Below are positions 17,994 through 26,854 of a DNA stretch of 64,000 nt, in pieces. The position numbers and the translations under genes are program-made. This stretch comes from Massilia varians. GTDB lineage: Bacteria > Pseudomonadota > Gammaproteobacteria > Burkholderiales > Burkholderiaceae_D. Each line of letters begins with the position of its first letter. Position 1 is the stretch's first letter. The stretch spans positions 3,969,001-4,033,000 of the forward strand of contig NZ_AP026966.1 of the NCBI RefSeq assembly GCF_027923905.1, read 5' to 3'. The notes beneath the pieces were generated by a model. The model did no database searches. It had not been told where the DNA came from and saw only the letters and a list, made by a program, of their open reading frames with translations.

Positions 17994-19616
17994 CTAGCGC
18001 AGCGCCTGCGCCGGCCCATGGCGCAGTGTCGCCGCCAGCGCGCGCGCCTGCTGTTGCCGGCGCACGGCCGTGCCCACAGGGTACGCCCGTGCGCCCTGAC
18101 CCTGGATGCCGGGCGTGCCGAGGTCGAGGATCGTGATCTGCTCGAACAGCTGGGTGAGCTTGCCGGTCGAGTCCCTGACGCGCACGACGATGCTGTAGTC
18201 GCCGTTGGACGTGTAGGTATGGCTGGCGCGCACCTCGCCCTTGCCCCGGTATTCGCGCAGGCCCGCCGCCTGGGGACCGCTGCCGTCGCCCCAGTCGACC
18301 GTCGCGCTATGGGTGTCGCCCAGGTTGCGGTCGCGGAAGGACAGCGTGATCTCGAGCGGCTGGTTCAGGCGCGGCGCGGCGTGCCGGATCGGCCCCAGCA
18401 CCGGCGCATCGGTGCCGCCGCCGTTGGCGCGCAGGAGCACCACCCCGGCGTTGGAACTGGCCACGATGTCGCCGTTGTTCGCGACGGCCAGCGCCGCGTT
18501 CAGCACCAGGCCCGTGGGCGGGTCGAGCAGGCGCGTATTCAGGTCGACCGCGCCGCCGCGGGTCCAGCGGTAGGCGATATTGTCGCCCGCGGCGCGCTGC
18601 GCCAGGCCGACCACCACGCCGCGCTCATTGGCGGCATTGGCTTCCGAGGCCTGGAACCCGCGCGGGTGCAGGTCGACCAGTCCGCGCGCGCGCGAAAACA
18701 GGAAGGCGCGCGGTGCGGGGTCGGCGTTGCCGCTGACCCTGCGCCCGACCACCTCGCCGATGCCGTTCAGGGCGTGCGTGATGGTGCGGGCGCCGATACG
18801 CACTGCGCCCTTGTCCGGGCTCCACAGGAAGCCGCTGAGGTTCGGGCTCAGCGTGTCGAGCATGCCGGCGATCTCGCCGCGGTTGTTGTTGACCGAGGCG
18901 AATGCGAAGCGCTTGCCGAAAGGACCGAGATCCATCGTCCGGCCAGCCGCATCCCATGCCAGCACGTTCGGCACCCCGCCCGCCCTGTCTCCGGAGCCGA
19001 CGGTGACGTTGTCGTCGTTGATGTGGCTGGCATAGGTCGGGCCGATGCCGGCCGGCGCGGGCAACTGGATCAGGCGGTTCGCCGCGCTCCAGCGCACGGC
19101 GCGGTCGCTGCCGTCCTCGGCCGAGAGGACGGATCGCCCGACGATCTCGGAGCGCTTGTTGATGCCCGTGACAAAAGTCGCGCCGTCGCTGCTCGGGCTC
19201 GGCAAGGGAAGCAGGCCGCGCGACGCGGACCAGCGGAACGGCCGGAACGGCGTGCCTTCAGGCTTTCCAGGCTCGACAATGCTTGCCGAGAAGGCGACTT
19301 CGCCCCGGTCGTTCAAATCGCCAAGAAAGGCGGTGTGGTTGCCCGGCGGTGAGATGTCGGTCACGCGCGTACCGTCGAAATAGCCGACGTGCAGCAGGCC
19401 ATCGGGTCCGAAGTATTCGAAGGCGGCCTGGCCGCGCGCATTGATGCCGGCGACAAAACCAAAGGTCCCGCCCGCCAGATTGACGATGCCATAGACGTCC
19501 TTGCCCGGGCTCCCGGCCCTGTGCTCTTCCTGCCCTCCTGGCGCAGCAAGGACATTGCCGGCCGCCACTGCGCTCGCCAGCACCGCCATGCCTGCTACTA
19601 TCAAGAAATGTCGCAT
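17994..19616 (-). CDS. Exported HAF-repeat protein with C-terminal PKD domain
   Basis: 540 residues. The signal peptide (about 1-25, HFLIVAGMAVLASAVAAGNV then LAAPG) is followed by about seven repeats of roughly 50-60 residues of the HAF type (INARGQAAFEYFG, LNDRGEVAFSA, INKRSEIVGRS, NNRGEIAGML, GIGEVVGRRV, NERGVVVGLAQ, NNGDIVASS). These likely form a beta-propeller-like array. A PKD domain (about 435-525) has VDWGDGSGP and YTSNGDYSIVVRVRD. Such proteins are extracellular; binding or structural roles are inferred only. The start at 19616 precedes the signal peptide directly. Monocistronic. Confidence 0.82.
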   Translation of the reverse strand: MRHFLIVAGMAVLASAVAAGNVLAAPGGQEEHRAGSPGKDVYGIVNLAGGTFGFVAGINARGQAAFEYFGPDGLLHVGYFDGTRVTDISPPGNHTAFLGDLNDRGEVAFSASIVEPGKPEGTPFRPFRWSASRGLLPLPSPSSDGATFVTGINKRSEIVGRSVLSAEDGSDRAVRWSAANRLIQLPAPAGIGPTYASHINDDNVTVGSGDRAGGVPNVLAWDAAGRTMDLGPFGKRFAFASVNNNRGEIAGMLDTLSPNLSGFLWSPDKGAVRIGARTITHALNGIGEVVGRRVSGNADPAPRAFLFSRARGLVDLHPRGFQASEANAANERGVVVGLAQRAAGDNIAYRWTRGGAVDLNTRLLDPPTGLVLNAALAVANNGDIVASSNAGVVLLRANGGGTDAPVLGPIRHAAPRLNQPLEITLSFRDRNLGDTHSATVDWGDGSGPQAAGLREYRGKGEVRASHTYTSNGDYSIVVRVRDSTGKLTQLFEQITILDLGTPGIQGQGARAYPVGTAVRRQQQARALAATLRHGPAQALR

Positions 19617-19733
19617 GTCTGTCTCCGGTAGTGTTCTCATGCGCCCGCATGAGCAGGACGAATGTAGAACGCCCACCGGGCAGGCAGGACGAACTACCGC
19701 AAACGCGTTCGACGGCGCGCCGCGCAGCGACGC

Positions 19734-20159
19734 TCAGCCCGACAGCCGGGCCAGGGTGGCATCGTCCGGCTCGCCATCGAAGTACCTGTCGATGCAGGCC
19801 TGGAACACCGCCTCGTCCGGCGCGACGTCGGCGAACAGGGTCATCGACGAGCGGAACTTGAGGTCGTCGGGGTGGCCGAACAGCGCTTCGGCGGACAGGT
19901 CGTCACGGGCGGCCACGATGCCCGCGCACTCGCGCAGGCGTGCGCCCAGCACCGGATGGGCCAGGTAGGCAGCCGCTTCATCGCTGGAGGCGATCGCGTA
20001 GCTCTGCGCCATCTCGCTGCGGCCGAGCCCGGCAAGCTGGGGGAAGATGAACCACATCCAGTGGCTGTGCTTGTGGCCGGTGCGCAGTTCGGCGAGCACC
20101 GTGGCGTACACCGGGTCCTGGGCCTGGACGAAGCGTTCCAGGTCGAATTCATTGTTCAT
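19734..20159 (-). CDS. DUF1810 family protein
   Basis: 141 residues beginning MNNEFDLERFVQAQDPVY and containing the family signature GHKHSHWMWFIFPQLAGLG, then YAIASSDEAAAYLAHPVLG and LKFRSSMTLFADV. These are typical of the calpastatin-like DUF1810 family, small cytosolic proteins of unknown function. The start at 20159 is where the family homology begins; the reading frame upstream is Arg/Ser rich and unlike it. Divergent from the DUF3820 gene, sharing a 74-bp promoter region. Confidence 0.85.
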   Translation of the reverse strand: MNNEFDLERFVQAQDPVYATVLAELRTGHKHSHWMWFIFPQLAGLGRSEMAQSYAIASSDEAAAYLAHPVLGARLRECAGIVAARDDLSAEALFGHPDDLKFRSSMTLFADVAPDEAVFQACIDRYFDGEPDDATLARLSG

Positions 20160-20233
20160 CGTACTCACCTCCGACGCCGACCATGCTATGACTTTGAGAT
20201 TGTTTGCTAAAGTGCGTTCCCTAGGACGCGCCA

Positions 20234-20446
20234 ATGGACACCCATCATCTCTCTCTACTGCTCGTGCGTGACATGCCGTACGGGAAATATAAAGGCAGCA
20301 AGATTGCCGACTTGCCGGGCCACTACCTGGGCTGGTTCGCGCGCGAAGGCTTTCCGCGTGGCGAACTGGGCCAGTTGCTGGCCCTGATGTACGAGCTCGA
20401 CCATAATAATCTGCGCAGCCTGCTCGACCCGCTTCGTAGCCGCTAA
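20234..20446 (+). CDS. DUF3820 family protein
   Basis: 70 residues with the signature MPYGKYKGSKIADLPGHYL and WFAREGFPRGELG, characteristic of the short DUF3820 proteins. Residues 14-55 resemble the zinc-free part of exonuclease-associated putative quorum/nuclease accessory domains. Function is not established. It is expressed divergently from DUF1810. Full length for the family. Confidence 0.82.
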   Translation: MDTHHLSLLLVRDMPYGKYKGSKIADLPGHYLGWFAREGFPRGELGQLLALMYELDHNNLRSLLDPLRSR

Positions 20447-20487
20447 GCAACATCGAATGGCACCTCTCCAGTGCTTGTCAGCTATAC

Positions 20488-20652
20488 TTAGAACCTATCC
20501 CAGCAGGGAATGAGTCGTTGCTGGCGCGCCTGACAAGCGGGTGCTGCGTTGCTCGTCGTTGCATGGCCAGAGCCATGCGGCCTCCTCGCGCCTTGCCCGC
20601 GCTTGCCATGCATCGCCAGCAACTTCCTCCTCCCTACTGGGATAGGTTCTTA
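20488..20652. repeat. MITE-like inverted-repeat element, about 165 bp, no gene
   Basis: Left arm TTAGAACCTATCCCAGCAGG (20488 on) matches the reverse complement of the right arm ending GGGATAGGTTCTTA (20652), 20 of 22 positions. A second inner pair GTTGCTGGCG / CGCCAGCAAC extends the hairpin. Read from GAACC inward, TTA directly flanks both sides, which may be a 3-bp target duplication. The element carries no credible reading frame and sits just upstream of the response regulator gene, where it could affect expression. Confidence 0.6.
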
Positions 20653-20679
20653 GCGGCGGCACCGCCTTACCGGAATTCG

Positions 20680-21078
20680 ATGGAAAACGAACAAGCTTCC
20701 CCTCCCCTCGTGCTGGTCGTCGAGGACGACGAGCACATCGCCCAGGTCCTGCGCTTCATGCTCGAGCGCCAGGCTTACCGCGTCGTCCACCTGGCCGACG
20801 GCCGCGCGGCGAGCGAACATATCCGCAACGCGCCAGAGCAGCCCGACCTGGTGCTGCTCGACGTCATGCTGCCCTACGTCGACGGCTTCGAGCTGGTGCG
20901 GCTGGCGCGCGAACGCAGCGACTGGGCCGGCGTGCCGATCCTGATGCTTACCGCCAAGAATACCGAACGCGACACCGTGCGCGCGCTCGACGCCGGCGCC
21001 AACGATTTCGTCATCAAGCCCTTCCAGCCGAACGAACTGCTGGCACGGGTCCGGCGTTTCCTGAAGACGGGGCCATGA
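20680..21078 (+). CDS. Single-domain response regulator (receiver only)
   Basis: 132 residues, one receiver domain and nothing else. VLVVEDDEHIAQVL gives the acidic pocket, Asp in LVLLDVMLPYVDG is the phospho-site (about residue 61), Thr in ILMLTAKN and Lys in FVIKPFQPNE complete the switch. With no output domain it must act by protein contact. The start at 20680 is the ATG directly before the domain. It is first of a tight plus-strand set: its stop overlaps the next ATG (21075). The partner is probably the HEAT protein or glycosyltransferase next to it (inference). Confidence 0.9.
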   Translation: MENEQASPPLVLVVEDDEHIAQVLRFMLERQAYRVVHLADGRAASEHIRNAPEQPDLVLLDVMLPYVDGFELVRLARERSDWAGVPILMLTAKNTERDTVRALDAGANDFVIKPFQPNELLARVRRFLKTGP

Positions 21079-22130
21079 CGCCGAGCGCCCTGCCCGCAGG
21101 CACCGGCAGTTTCGTCACCGTCGCGGTCTGGACCGGGACGGTCGCTCTCATCCTGACCCTGCTGCTGGCCCTGCAGATCGTGCTGCTGCGCATGAACCTG
21201 CGGCGGCGCGAGCGCCGCGCGGCCCGCGCCGTGGCGCGCTGGCGTCCGCTGCTGAACCAGGCCATCGTGGGCGAGGAACCGGCGCTGCCGTCCTTGCGTC
21301 CGAGCGAACGCCTGCCCTTCCTGCACCTGTGGGCGCACCTGCAGGGTTCGCTGCGCGGCGAAGCCAACGAAGCGCTCAACGGCGTGGCGCGCCGGCTCGG
21401 CGTGGACGCGCTGGCGCGCGACATGCTGGCGCGCGGCGCGCGCGACGAACGCCTGCTGGCCACCCTGGTGCTGGGCCACCTGCGCGACCGCGCCGCCTGG
21501 CCCCAGCTGCTGCCGCTGGCCAGCGCCGCCGACAGCGTACTGTCGCTGAGCGCGCTGTGGGCGCTGGTGCGGGTCGATCCGGACGCCGCGGCCGAGTACC
21601 TGACGCCGCTGTTCATCGAGCGCGAGGACTGGGCGCTGTCGCACGTGGCCGGCATCCTGCAGCAGGCCAGCGGCCCGGTGGCACAAGTGCTGGCGCGCAT
21701 CCTGCCAGGCTTGCCCGAAGAGCGGCTGCCGCGCGCCTTGCGGATCGCCGAATCCCTGCGGGTCATGCTGCCGGCCGGGGTGCTGGCCGGCGCCCTGCAC
21801 AGCCCATCCAGTGCGGTGGTGATCGCCGCGCTGCGCGGGGTGCGTGAGCCCGCCGCCCTGAACGAGGTGCGCACGCTGCTCGGCCACGAAGACTGGCAGG
21901 TGCGGGTGCAGGCCGCGCGGGCCCTGGGCCGGGTCGGCGACCGCGGCGACGCCGCCCGCCTGACCAGCCTGCTGGGCGACCCGCAATGGTGGGTGCGCTA
22001 CCGCGCGGCCCAGGCGCTGCGCGAACTGCCGCGGCTGGCGCAGGCCGATCTGGAGGCGGTCCGCGCCTCGCTCACCGACCGCTTCGCGCTCGACATGCTG
22101 GACCAGGTGCTGGCCGAGGAGCAGGCATGA
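21075..22130 (+). CDS. HEAT-repeat protein with N-terminal membrane anchor
   Basis: 351 residues. One transmembrane helix (about 14-37, TVAVWTGTVALILTLLLALQ) is followed by a basic segment and an all-helical array of HEAT-like repeats. The clearest repeats are VVIAALRGVREPAALNEVRT, WQVRVQAARALGRVGDRG and WWVRYRAAQALRELPRLA (about 235-335). HEAT arrays bind proteins. It overlaps both neighbours by 4 bp (ATGA), so it is translationally coupled to the receiver protein before and the glycosyltransferase after it. I infer a cytosolic scaffold that links the phosphorylated receiver to the transferase; not shown by sequence alone. Confidence 0.8.
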   Translation: MTPSALPAGTGSFVTVAVWTGTVALILTLLLALQIVLLRMNLRRRERRAARAVARWRPLLNQAIVGEEPALPSLRPSERLPFLHLWAHLQGSLRGEANEALNGVARRLGVDALARDMLARGARDERLLATLVLGHLRDRAAWPQLLPLASAADSVLSLSALWALVRVDPDAAAEYLTPLFIEREDWALSHVAGILQQASGPVAQVLARILPGLPEERLPRALRIAESLRVMLPAGVLAGALHSPSSAVVIAALRGVREPAALNEVRTLLGHEDWQVRVQAARALGRVGDRGDAARLTSLLGDPQWWVRYRAAQALRELPRLAQADLEAVRASLTDRFALDMLDQVLAEEQA

Positions 22131-23539
22131 CCGATTTCATTACCTGGTTCGTGTTCTGCTATTTCATCGCGCTCAACGGCGGCTACCTGCTGCTCAACGC
22201 GATCGCGCTGCGCGCCCTGCGCGTCAAGGGCCAGGAACTGTTCATCGCCGACCTGCCACGCGCCTATTCGGGCCTGGAGCCGCCGGTGAGCATCCTGGTG
22301 CCGGCGTATAACGAGGAAGCCACCATCGCCGCCTCGGTACGCTCGATGCTGCAGCTGAGTTACGCGGAATTCGAGATCATCATCGTCAACAACGGCTCCA
22401 AGGACGGCACGCTGGACGTGCTGGAGCGCGAGTTCGCCCTGCTGCCCTTCCCCGAGGCCTACCGCCGCCAGATCCCGACCGCCGAGGTGCGCGGCATCTA
22501 CCGCTCGACGCGCTACCCGAACGTGCGCGTGATCGACAAGCTCAACGGCGGCAAGGCGGATTCCCTGAATGCCGCGATCAACGTCTCGCGCTATCCGCTG
22601 GTGTGCGGGGTCGACGCCGATTCGATCCTGCAGCGCGACAGCCTGGCCAAGGTCACCGAGCCCTTCCTGCGCGACCCGACCGTGGTGGCGGCCGGCGGCA
22701 CGGTGCGGGTGGCCAACGGCTGCACGGTCAGCGGGGGCTTCCTCACCAGCGTCGGGCTGCCGAAAAACATCTGGGCCCTGTTCCAGGTGGTGGAATACCT
22801 GCGCGCCTTCCTCTTCGGGCGGCTGGGCTGGTCGTCGATGAACGGCATGCTGATCATCTCCGGCGCCTTCGGCGTGTTCCGCAAGGACGCCGTGGTGCTG
22901 GCCGGCGGCTACCGCCGCGATACTATCGGCGAGGACATGGAACTGGTGGTGCGCATGCACCGCCTGCTGCGCGAGCAGCGCCAGCCCTACCGCATCGAAT
23001 TCGTGCCCGACCCGGTGTGCTGGACCGAGGCGCCCGAGGACTACCGCACCCTGAAGAACCAGCGCATCCGCTGGCAGCGCGGGCTGGCCGAAAGCCTGAA
23101 CGCCAACTGGGGCCTGCCGTTCTCGCGCAACGGCGGCGCGCCGGGCTGGGTGGCCTTCCCGTTCATGGTGCTGTTCGAGTGGCTGGGGCCGCTGGTGGAG
23201 ATCGGCGGCTATGTATTCATGATCTGGGCCTACTTCAGCGGCATGATTTCCTGGGAAGCCTTCGGCGCCTTCCTGTTCGTCGCCATCGGCCTGGGCATCC
23301 TGCTGTCGGCCTCCGGCCTGCTGCTGGAAGAGATGTCCTTCCACATCTACCCGCGCGGCAGGCAGCTCCTGATGCTGGGACTGGTGGTGATCCTGGAGAA
23401 CTTCGGCTACCGCCAGCTCAATTCCCTCTGGCGCCTGACCGGCCTGTGGCGCTGGGCGATGCAGAAGGAGTCGACCTGGGGAACGATGAAACGCAAAGGG
23501 TCTTGGCAACAAGACGGCCAGACCCCGGCCGGCAAATGA
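22127..23539 (+). CDS. GT2-family processive-type glycosyltransferase, membrane bound
   Basis: 470 residues. An N-terminal helix (about 3-25) is followed by a cytosolic GT-A domain with VSILVPAYNEEATI (nucleotide binding), NNGSKDGT, the metal-binding VCGVDADSI, IGEDMELVVR (catalytic Asp) and the QRIRWQRG motif (QxxRW). This D, DxD, D, QxxRW set is shared with cellulose, hyaluronan and PgaC-type synthases. Three or four C-terminal helices follow (about 345-440). It likely makes and exports a beta-linked polysaccharide; the sugar is not predictable. Third gene of the coupled set, with the exported barrel protein 37 bp downstream. Confidence 0.88.
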   Translation: MTDFITWFVFCYFIALNGGYLLLNAIALRALRVKGQELFIADLPRAYSGLEPPVSILVPAYNEEATIAASVRSMLQLSYAEFEIIIVNNGSKDGTLDVLEREFALLPFPEAYRRQIPTAEVRGIYRSTRYPNVRVIDKLNGGKADSLNAAINVSRYPLVCGVDADSILQRDSLAKVTEPFLRDPTVVAAGGTVRVANGCTVSGGFLTSVGLPKNIWALFQVVEYLRAFLFGRLGWSSMNGMLIISGAFGVFRKDAVVLAGGYRRDTIGEDMELVVRMHRLLREQRQPYRIEFVPDPVCWTEAPEDYRTLKNQRIRWQRGLAESLNANWGLPFSRNGGAPGWVAFPFMVLFEWLGPLVEIGGYVFMIWAYFSGMISWEAFGAFLFVAIGLGILLSASGLLLEEMSFHIYPRGRQLLMLGLVVILENFGYRQLNSLWRLTGLWRWAMQKESTWGTMKRKGSWQQDGQTPAGK

Positions 23540-23576
23540 GCGCGGCAAGCCGGCCGTCCTCGCTACACTGAACGCC

Positions 23577-25250
23577 ATGTCACGGCTTGCCTTCATTTTT
23601 CTCTTGTCGATGAGCGCTCCCGCCCACGCCGCTTTCCTGCACCTGTGCCCCGGTGGGGCGGCGCCTGGCGGCAGCCCTTCCGCCAAGGCCCTCGGGCCGG
23701 ACGGCAGGGAGCTGCGCTTCGTCGTCACCGGCGCGGCGGCGCTGCCCGGCTGCCGCTCGCTCGAACTCGGCGCGGCCAGCGTGGAAGCCCTGCACGTCCT
23801 GGGCACGGACAGCACGCCGACCGCCACCATCCTGCTGCAGGGCCAGGCCAGGGACGGCGGCTTCGCCGTCAGTGAACAGACCCTGGTGCCGGACGGCGCC
23901 GGCCGGCAGCCGGCAAAGCCCGCACCGATGCCGCTGCGGACCAACCTGCTGGCCGCGATGCAGGTGCGCAGCTACGGCGTCGAGGAACGGGTGCGGGCGC
24001 GCCTCGACGGGGGCCGCCTGCGTGTCGACTGCCGCGCCGGCACGCGCCCGGCCGGCGTCCTGCTCACGGGGCCGTGGTTCCTCCCGCGCCTGCGCGGGCA
24101 GCTGGTGGCCAGGCATTCCGGCAAGGGACAATTCGCCTGGCAGGCCGCGGACGCGGCCGGCGCGGCGCGCGAGTCGGCCCTCGACATGGGCCAGCTCCCC
24201 GCACGCGGCGCAGCCGGCGACACCCGGCTGGGCCTGCCCGCCGCCCTCGACCGGGCCGGCTGGCGCCACTTCGTGCTGGCCTGCCCGGCCGGCGGCGGCG
24301 AGCTGCTGCTCGATGCGCTCACGCTGGAGCCGGAAGCCGCCGGCGCGGCGCCGCGCTCGACCTGGATCTGGGACCGCGGCGCCTGGCTCGAACGCGGCGA
24401 CGCGCTGCTCGACTGGGCCGCGCGCGAACGCATGGGCGAGCTGTTCGTGGTGGTGCCGCTGGAAGAAGGCCGCGTCCGCGACCCGGACGCGCTGGCCGCC
24501 TTCGTGCGCCGCGCCGGACAACGCGGCATCGGCATCAGCGCGGTGGAGGGCGACCCGCACATGGTGCTACCGGGCGAGCGCGCCGCCACCGCCGCACGCG
24601 CCCGCGCCTACGCCGCCTACAACGCCGCGGCCGAACCGGTGGCGCGTTTGAAGGGCATCCAGTTCGACATCGAACCCTATCTGCTGCCCGAGCACGTGCT
24701 GCCGGCCGCGCGCCTCGATGCCGAGTACGTGGCCACCCTGGCGGCGCTGCGCGAAGCGGCGGGCGCCATGCCGCTCGAATTCGTCGTGCCCTTCTGGTGG
24801 GGCGAGCGCCAGGCGGTGCTGGACGGCCTGGCGCGCCATGCCGACGCGGTCTCGGTGATGGACTACCGCACCGATCCCGACCAGATCCTCGGCTTCGCCA
24901 TCCCCTTCCTGGACTGGGGCGCGGCCACCGGCAAGCGCGTGCGCATCGCGCTGGAAGCGGGCCCGCTGCCGCTCGAGACCCAGCGCCGCTACCGCCGCGC
25001 GCAGATGGGCGCCGCGGGCGACATGCTGCTGTTCACGCTCGATGGCCAGCAGGTAGCGGTGCTGCTGCGCCAGCCGCTCGCGCATCCGAACGCCCTGTCC
25101 TACAAGCTGGTGGACAGCCGCCCGATCGACGGTTCGGCCACCAGCTTCCACCAGAACAAGGACGCGCTGCGCGCCCTGCTGCCCCGCCTGGAAGCCGATT
25201 TCGGCGCCTGGCCGGGCTTTGCCGGGATCGCGCTGCACGAATGGCGATGA
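23577..25250 (+). CDS. Exported protein with predicted TIM-barrel-like C-terminal domain
   Basis: 557 residues. Signal peptide about 1-18 (LAFIFLLSMSAPAHA then AFLHL). Residues 19-260 look like two beta-rich modules. Residues about 270-557 resemble a glycosidase-type barrel: FVVVPLEEGRVRDPDALAAF, GIQFDIEPYLLP (DIEP acidic motif near 364), LEFVVPFWWGE, AVSVMDYRTDPD and VRIALEAGPLP. The DxE-type residues suggest sugar hydrolysis or binding, as in polymer-processing partners of GT2 synthases such as PgaB. Function is inferred from fold and position after the glycosyltransferase. Confidence 0.65.
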   Translation: MSRLAFIFLLSMSAPAHAAFLHLCPGGAAPGGSPSAKALGPDGRELRFVVTGAAALPGCRSLELGAASVEALHVLGTDSTPTATILLQGQARDGGFAVSEQTLVPDGAGRQPAKPAPMPLRTNLLAAMQVRSYGVEERVRARLDGGRLRVDCRAGTRPAGVLLTGPWFLPRLRGQLVARHSGKGQFAWQAADAAGAARESALDMGQLPARGAAGDTRLGLPAALDRAGWRHFVLACPAGGGELLLDALTLEPEAAGAAPRSTWIWDRGAWLERGDALLDWAARERMGELFVVVPLEEGRVRDPDALAAFVRRAGQRGIGISAVEGDPHMVLPGERAATAARARAYAAYNAAAEPVARLKGIQFDIEPYLLPEHVLPAARLDAEYVATLAALREAAGAMPLEFVVPFWWGERQAVLDGLARHADAVSVMDYRTDPDQILGFAIPFLDWGAATGKRVRIALEAGPLPLETQRRYRRAQMGAAGDMLLFTLDGQQVAVLLRQPLAHPNALSYKLVDSRPIDGSATSFHQNKDALRALLPRLEADFGAWPGFAGIALHEWR

Positions 25251-26020
25251 GCGCGACCGATGTCGATCCCGGCCTGGTCGCCGCGCTGCACGGCGCGCAA
25301 CACGTCATGGTGCTGACGGGCGCCGGGGTGTCCGCGGAAAGCGGCATTCCCACCTTCCGCGACGCCTTGACCGGTCTGTGGCAGCATTTCGACGCGGCCT
25401 CGCTTGCCACGCTCGATGCCTTCCGGCGCGATCCCGCCTTGGTCTGGGGCTGGTACGAATGGCGGCGCATGAAGGCGCTGTCGGCCCAGCCGAACGCGGG
25501 GCACGTCGCGATCGCGCAGCTCGCCGGCCGCGTCGAACGCCTGTCCCTGTTCACGCAGAACGTCGACGACCTGCACGAGCGTGCCGGCAGCCATGAAGTG
25601 CAGCACCTGCACGGCAGCCTCCATCATCCGCGCTGTGCCGACTGTAGCCACCCGTTTGTCTTGCCGGCGGCCGCGCCCGTGGAGCCGGAAGGCGGCCGGC
25701 GCCTGGCGCCGCCACGCTGCCCGGCCTGCGGCGGCCCGGTCAGGCCCGGCGTGGTGTGGTTCAACGAAGCGCTTCCCGAGGCCGTCCTCGCGCGCGCATT
25801 CGACGCATGCGGCAGCTGCGATCTCCTGATCGTCGTCGGCACCTCGGGCACGATCTATCCGGTGGCCCAGCTTCCCGAGGTGGCGCGCCGGGCCGGCAGC
25901 CAGGTCGTCCAGGTCAACCCGGCCGCCAGCGGGCTGGATCGCGTGTGCACCTGGAACCTGCGGGGGAGCGCCGCCCAGGTGTTGCCGGCCCTGATCAGCC
26001 ATGCCTGGCGGCCGGCGTGA
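25247..26020 (+). CDS. Sir2-family NAD-dependent protein deacylase
   Basis: About 257 residues. NAD-binding GAGVSAESGIPTFRD (near 22) and TQNVDDLHERAG are followed by catalytic His in LHGSLHHPRC. A structural zinc site of four Cys (CADC and CPAC) precedes PGVVWFNEALP and VVGTSGTIYPVAQLP. It resembles the SIRT5/CobB class that removes acyl groups from lysine. The start at 25247 overlaps the stop of the barrel gene (ATGA); an ATG six bases earlier in frame is also possible. The overlap suggests cotranscription, though the biochemical link is unclear. Confidence 0.92.
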   Translation: MSATDVDPGLVAALHGAQHVMVLTGAGVSAESGIPTFRDALTGLWQHFDAASLATLDAFRRDPALVWGWYEWRRMKALSAQPNAGHVAIAQLAGRVERLSLFTQNVDDLHERAGSHEVQHLHGSLHHPRCADCSHPFVLPAAAPVEPEGGRRLAPPRCPACGGPVRPGVVWFNEALPEAVLARAFDACGSCDLLIVVGTSGTIYPVAQLPEVARRAGSQVVQVNPAASGLDRVCTWNLRGSAAQVLPALISHAWRPA

Positions 26021-26092
26021 GTTTCGGTGAATTTTCCGGCGTGTTTTACCAGTAGAGTCAAGACTTTGCCTCTACCGGAAAGCCCAAGCACG

Positions 26093-26839
26093 ATGCGCCT
26101 GCTTCCCCTTGCCCTGCTTGCCGTCGCCGTCGACGGATGCGCCGCTCCGGCGCAACCGGTCGAGCCGGCGCCAGCCGTCTCCACGGTCGTGACGACGGCG
26201 GCCCGCAACACCGCCGAGCTTTCCTACCGCTTCTTCCTCGGGGTGCAATACGAGCTGCACCAGCACATGCCGCCCGAGCCGCACCTGGTGGACCTGTGGT
26301 ACCGCCTTGCCTATTCGGGAAAGACGGAAGCCGAGCGCGACGCGTTCGTCCCGCCGGGCCACGCGATCACCGTGCACGGCAAGTCGGTGAGGGCCACGGT
26401 ACCGATGCGGCGCGGCGCCTATTTTTCGCTGCCGGCGATCCAGGACGCCTACGACCAGGAAGCCGCGCTCGTGATCAGCGACGTCGACAGGCCCTGGCTC
26501 GGCGTGTGGTGGACGCTGCGTGTGCCGACCAGCCAGCGCATGGCCTACCGCGACATCCGCCGTGCACGGGCGCAGATCGCCGCGGTACAGGGAAAAATCT
26601 CGGCGCACTCCCACGAATACCTGAGGAACGTCAAGCGCCAGCCCTACGACGGCATCAAGGCCTGCTTCCACGACGACGGCGGCGCGATCCTGGTCGACGG
26701 CAAGGCCGTCGCCGACGCCACCGAAGGCCGCTGCAAGGTGCTGTTCAGCGCCCCGGAGCGCATCGCGGACGACAGCAGCATCGCCTTCGCGGGCTCGCTC
26801 GACGTGGTCAGCTTCATCGACCGCGATTTCTACCGCTAG
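26093..26839 (+). CDS. Putative exported lipoprotein of unknown function
   Basis: 248 residues. The start chosen is MRLLPLALLAVAV, a signal sequence ending AVDGC|AAPAQP. The Asp two before Cys is unusual for a lipobox, so lipidation is uncertain; a plain Sec signal is the alternative. Mature features include ELSYRFFLGVQYELHQHMPPEP, VDLWYRLAYSGK and DVVSFIDRDFYR. The phrase pattern of FLGVQYELHQH and LGVWWTLRVP suggests a conserved exported family, but I do not recognise it. The gene is 15 bp upstream of the next and likely cotranscribed with it. Confidence 0.65.
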   Translation: MRLLPLALLAVAVDGCAAPAQPVEPAPAVSTVVTTAARNTAELSYRFFLGVQYELHQHMPPEPHLVDLWYRLAYSGKTEAERDAFVPPGHAITVHGKSVRATVPMRRGAYFSLPAIQDAYDQEAALVISDVDRPWLGVWWTLRVPTSQRMAYRDIRRARAQIAAVQGKISAHSHEYLRNVKRQPYDGIKACFHDDGGAILVDGKAVADATEGRCKVLFSAPERIADDSSIAFAGSLDVVSFIDRDFYR

Positions 26840-26854
26840 GATCGCGAGGCAAGC

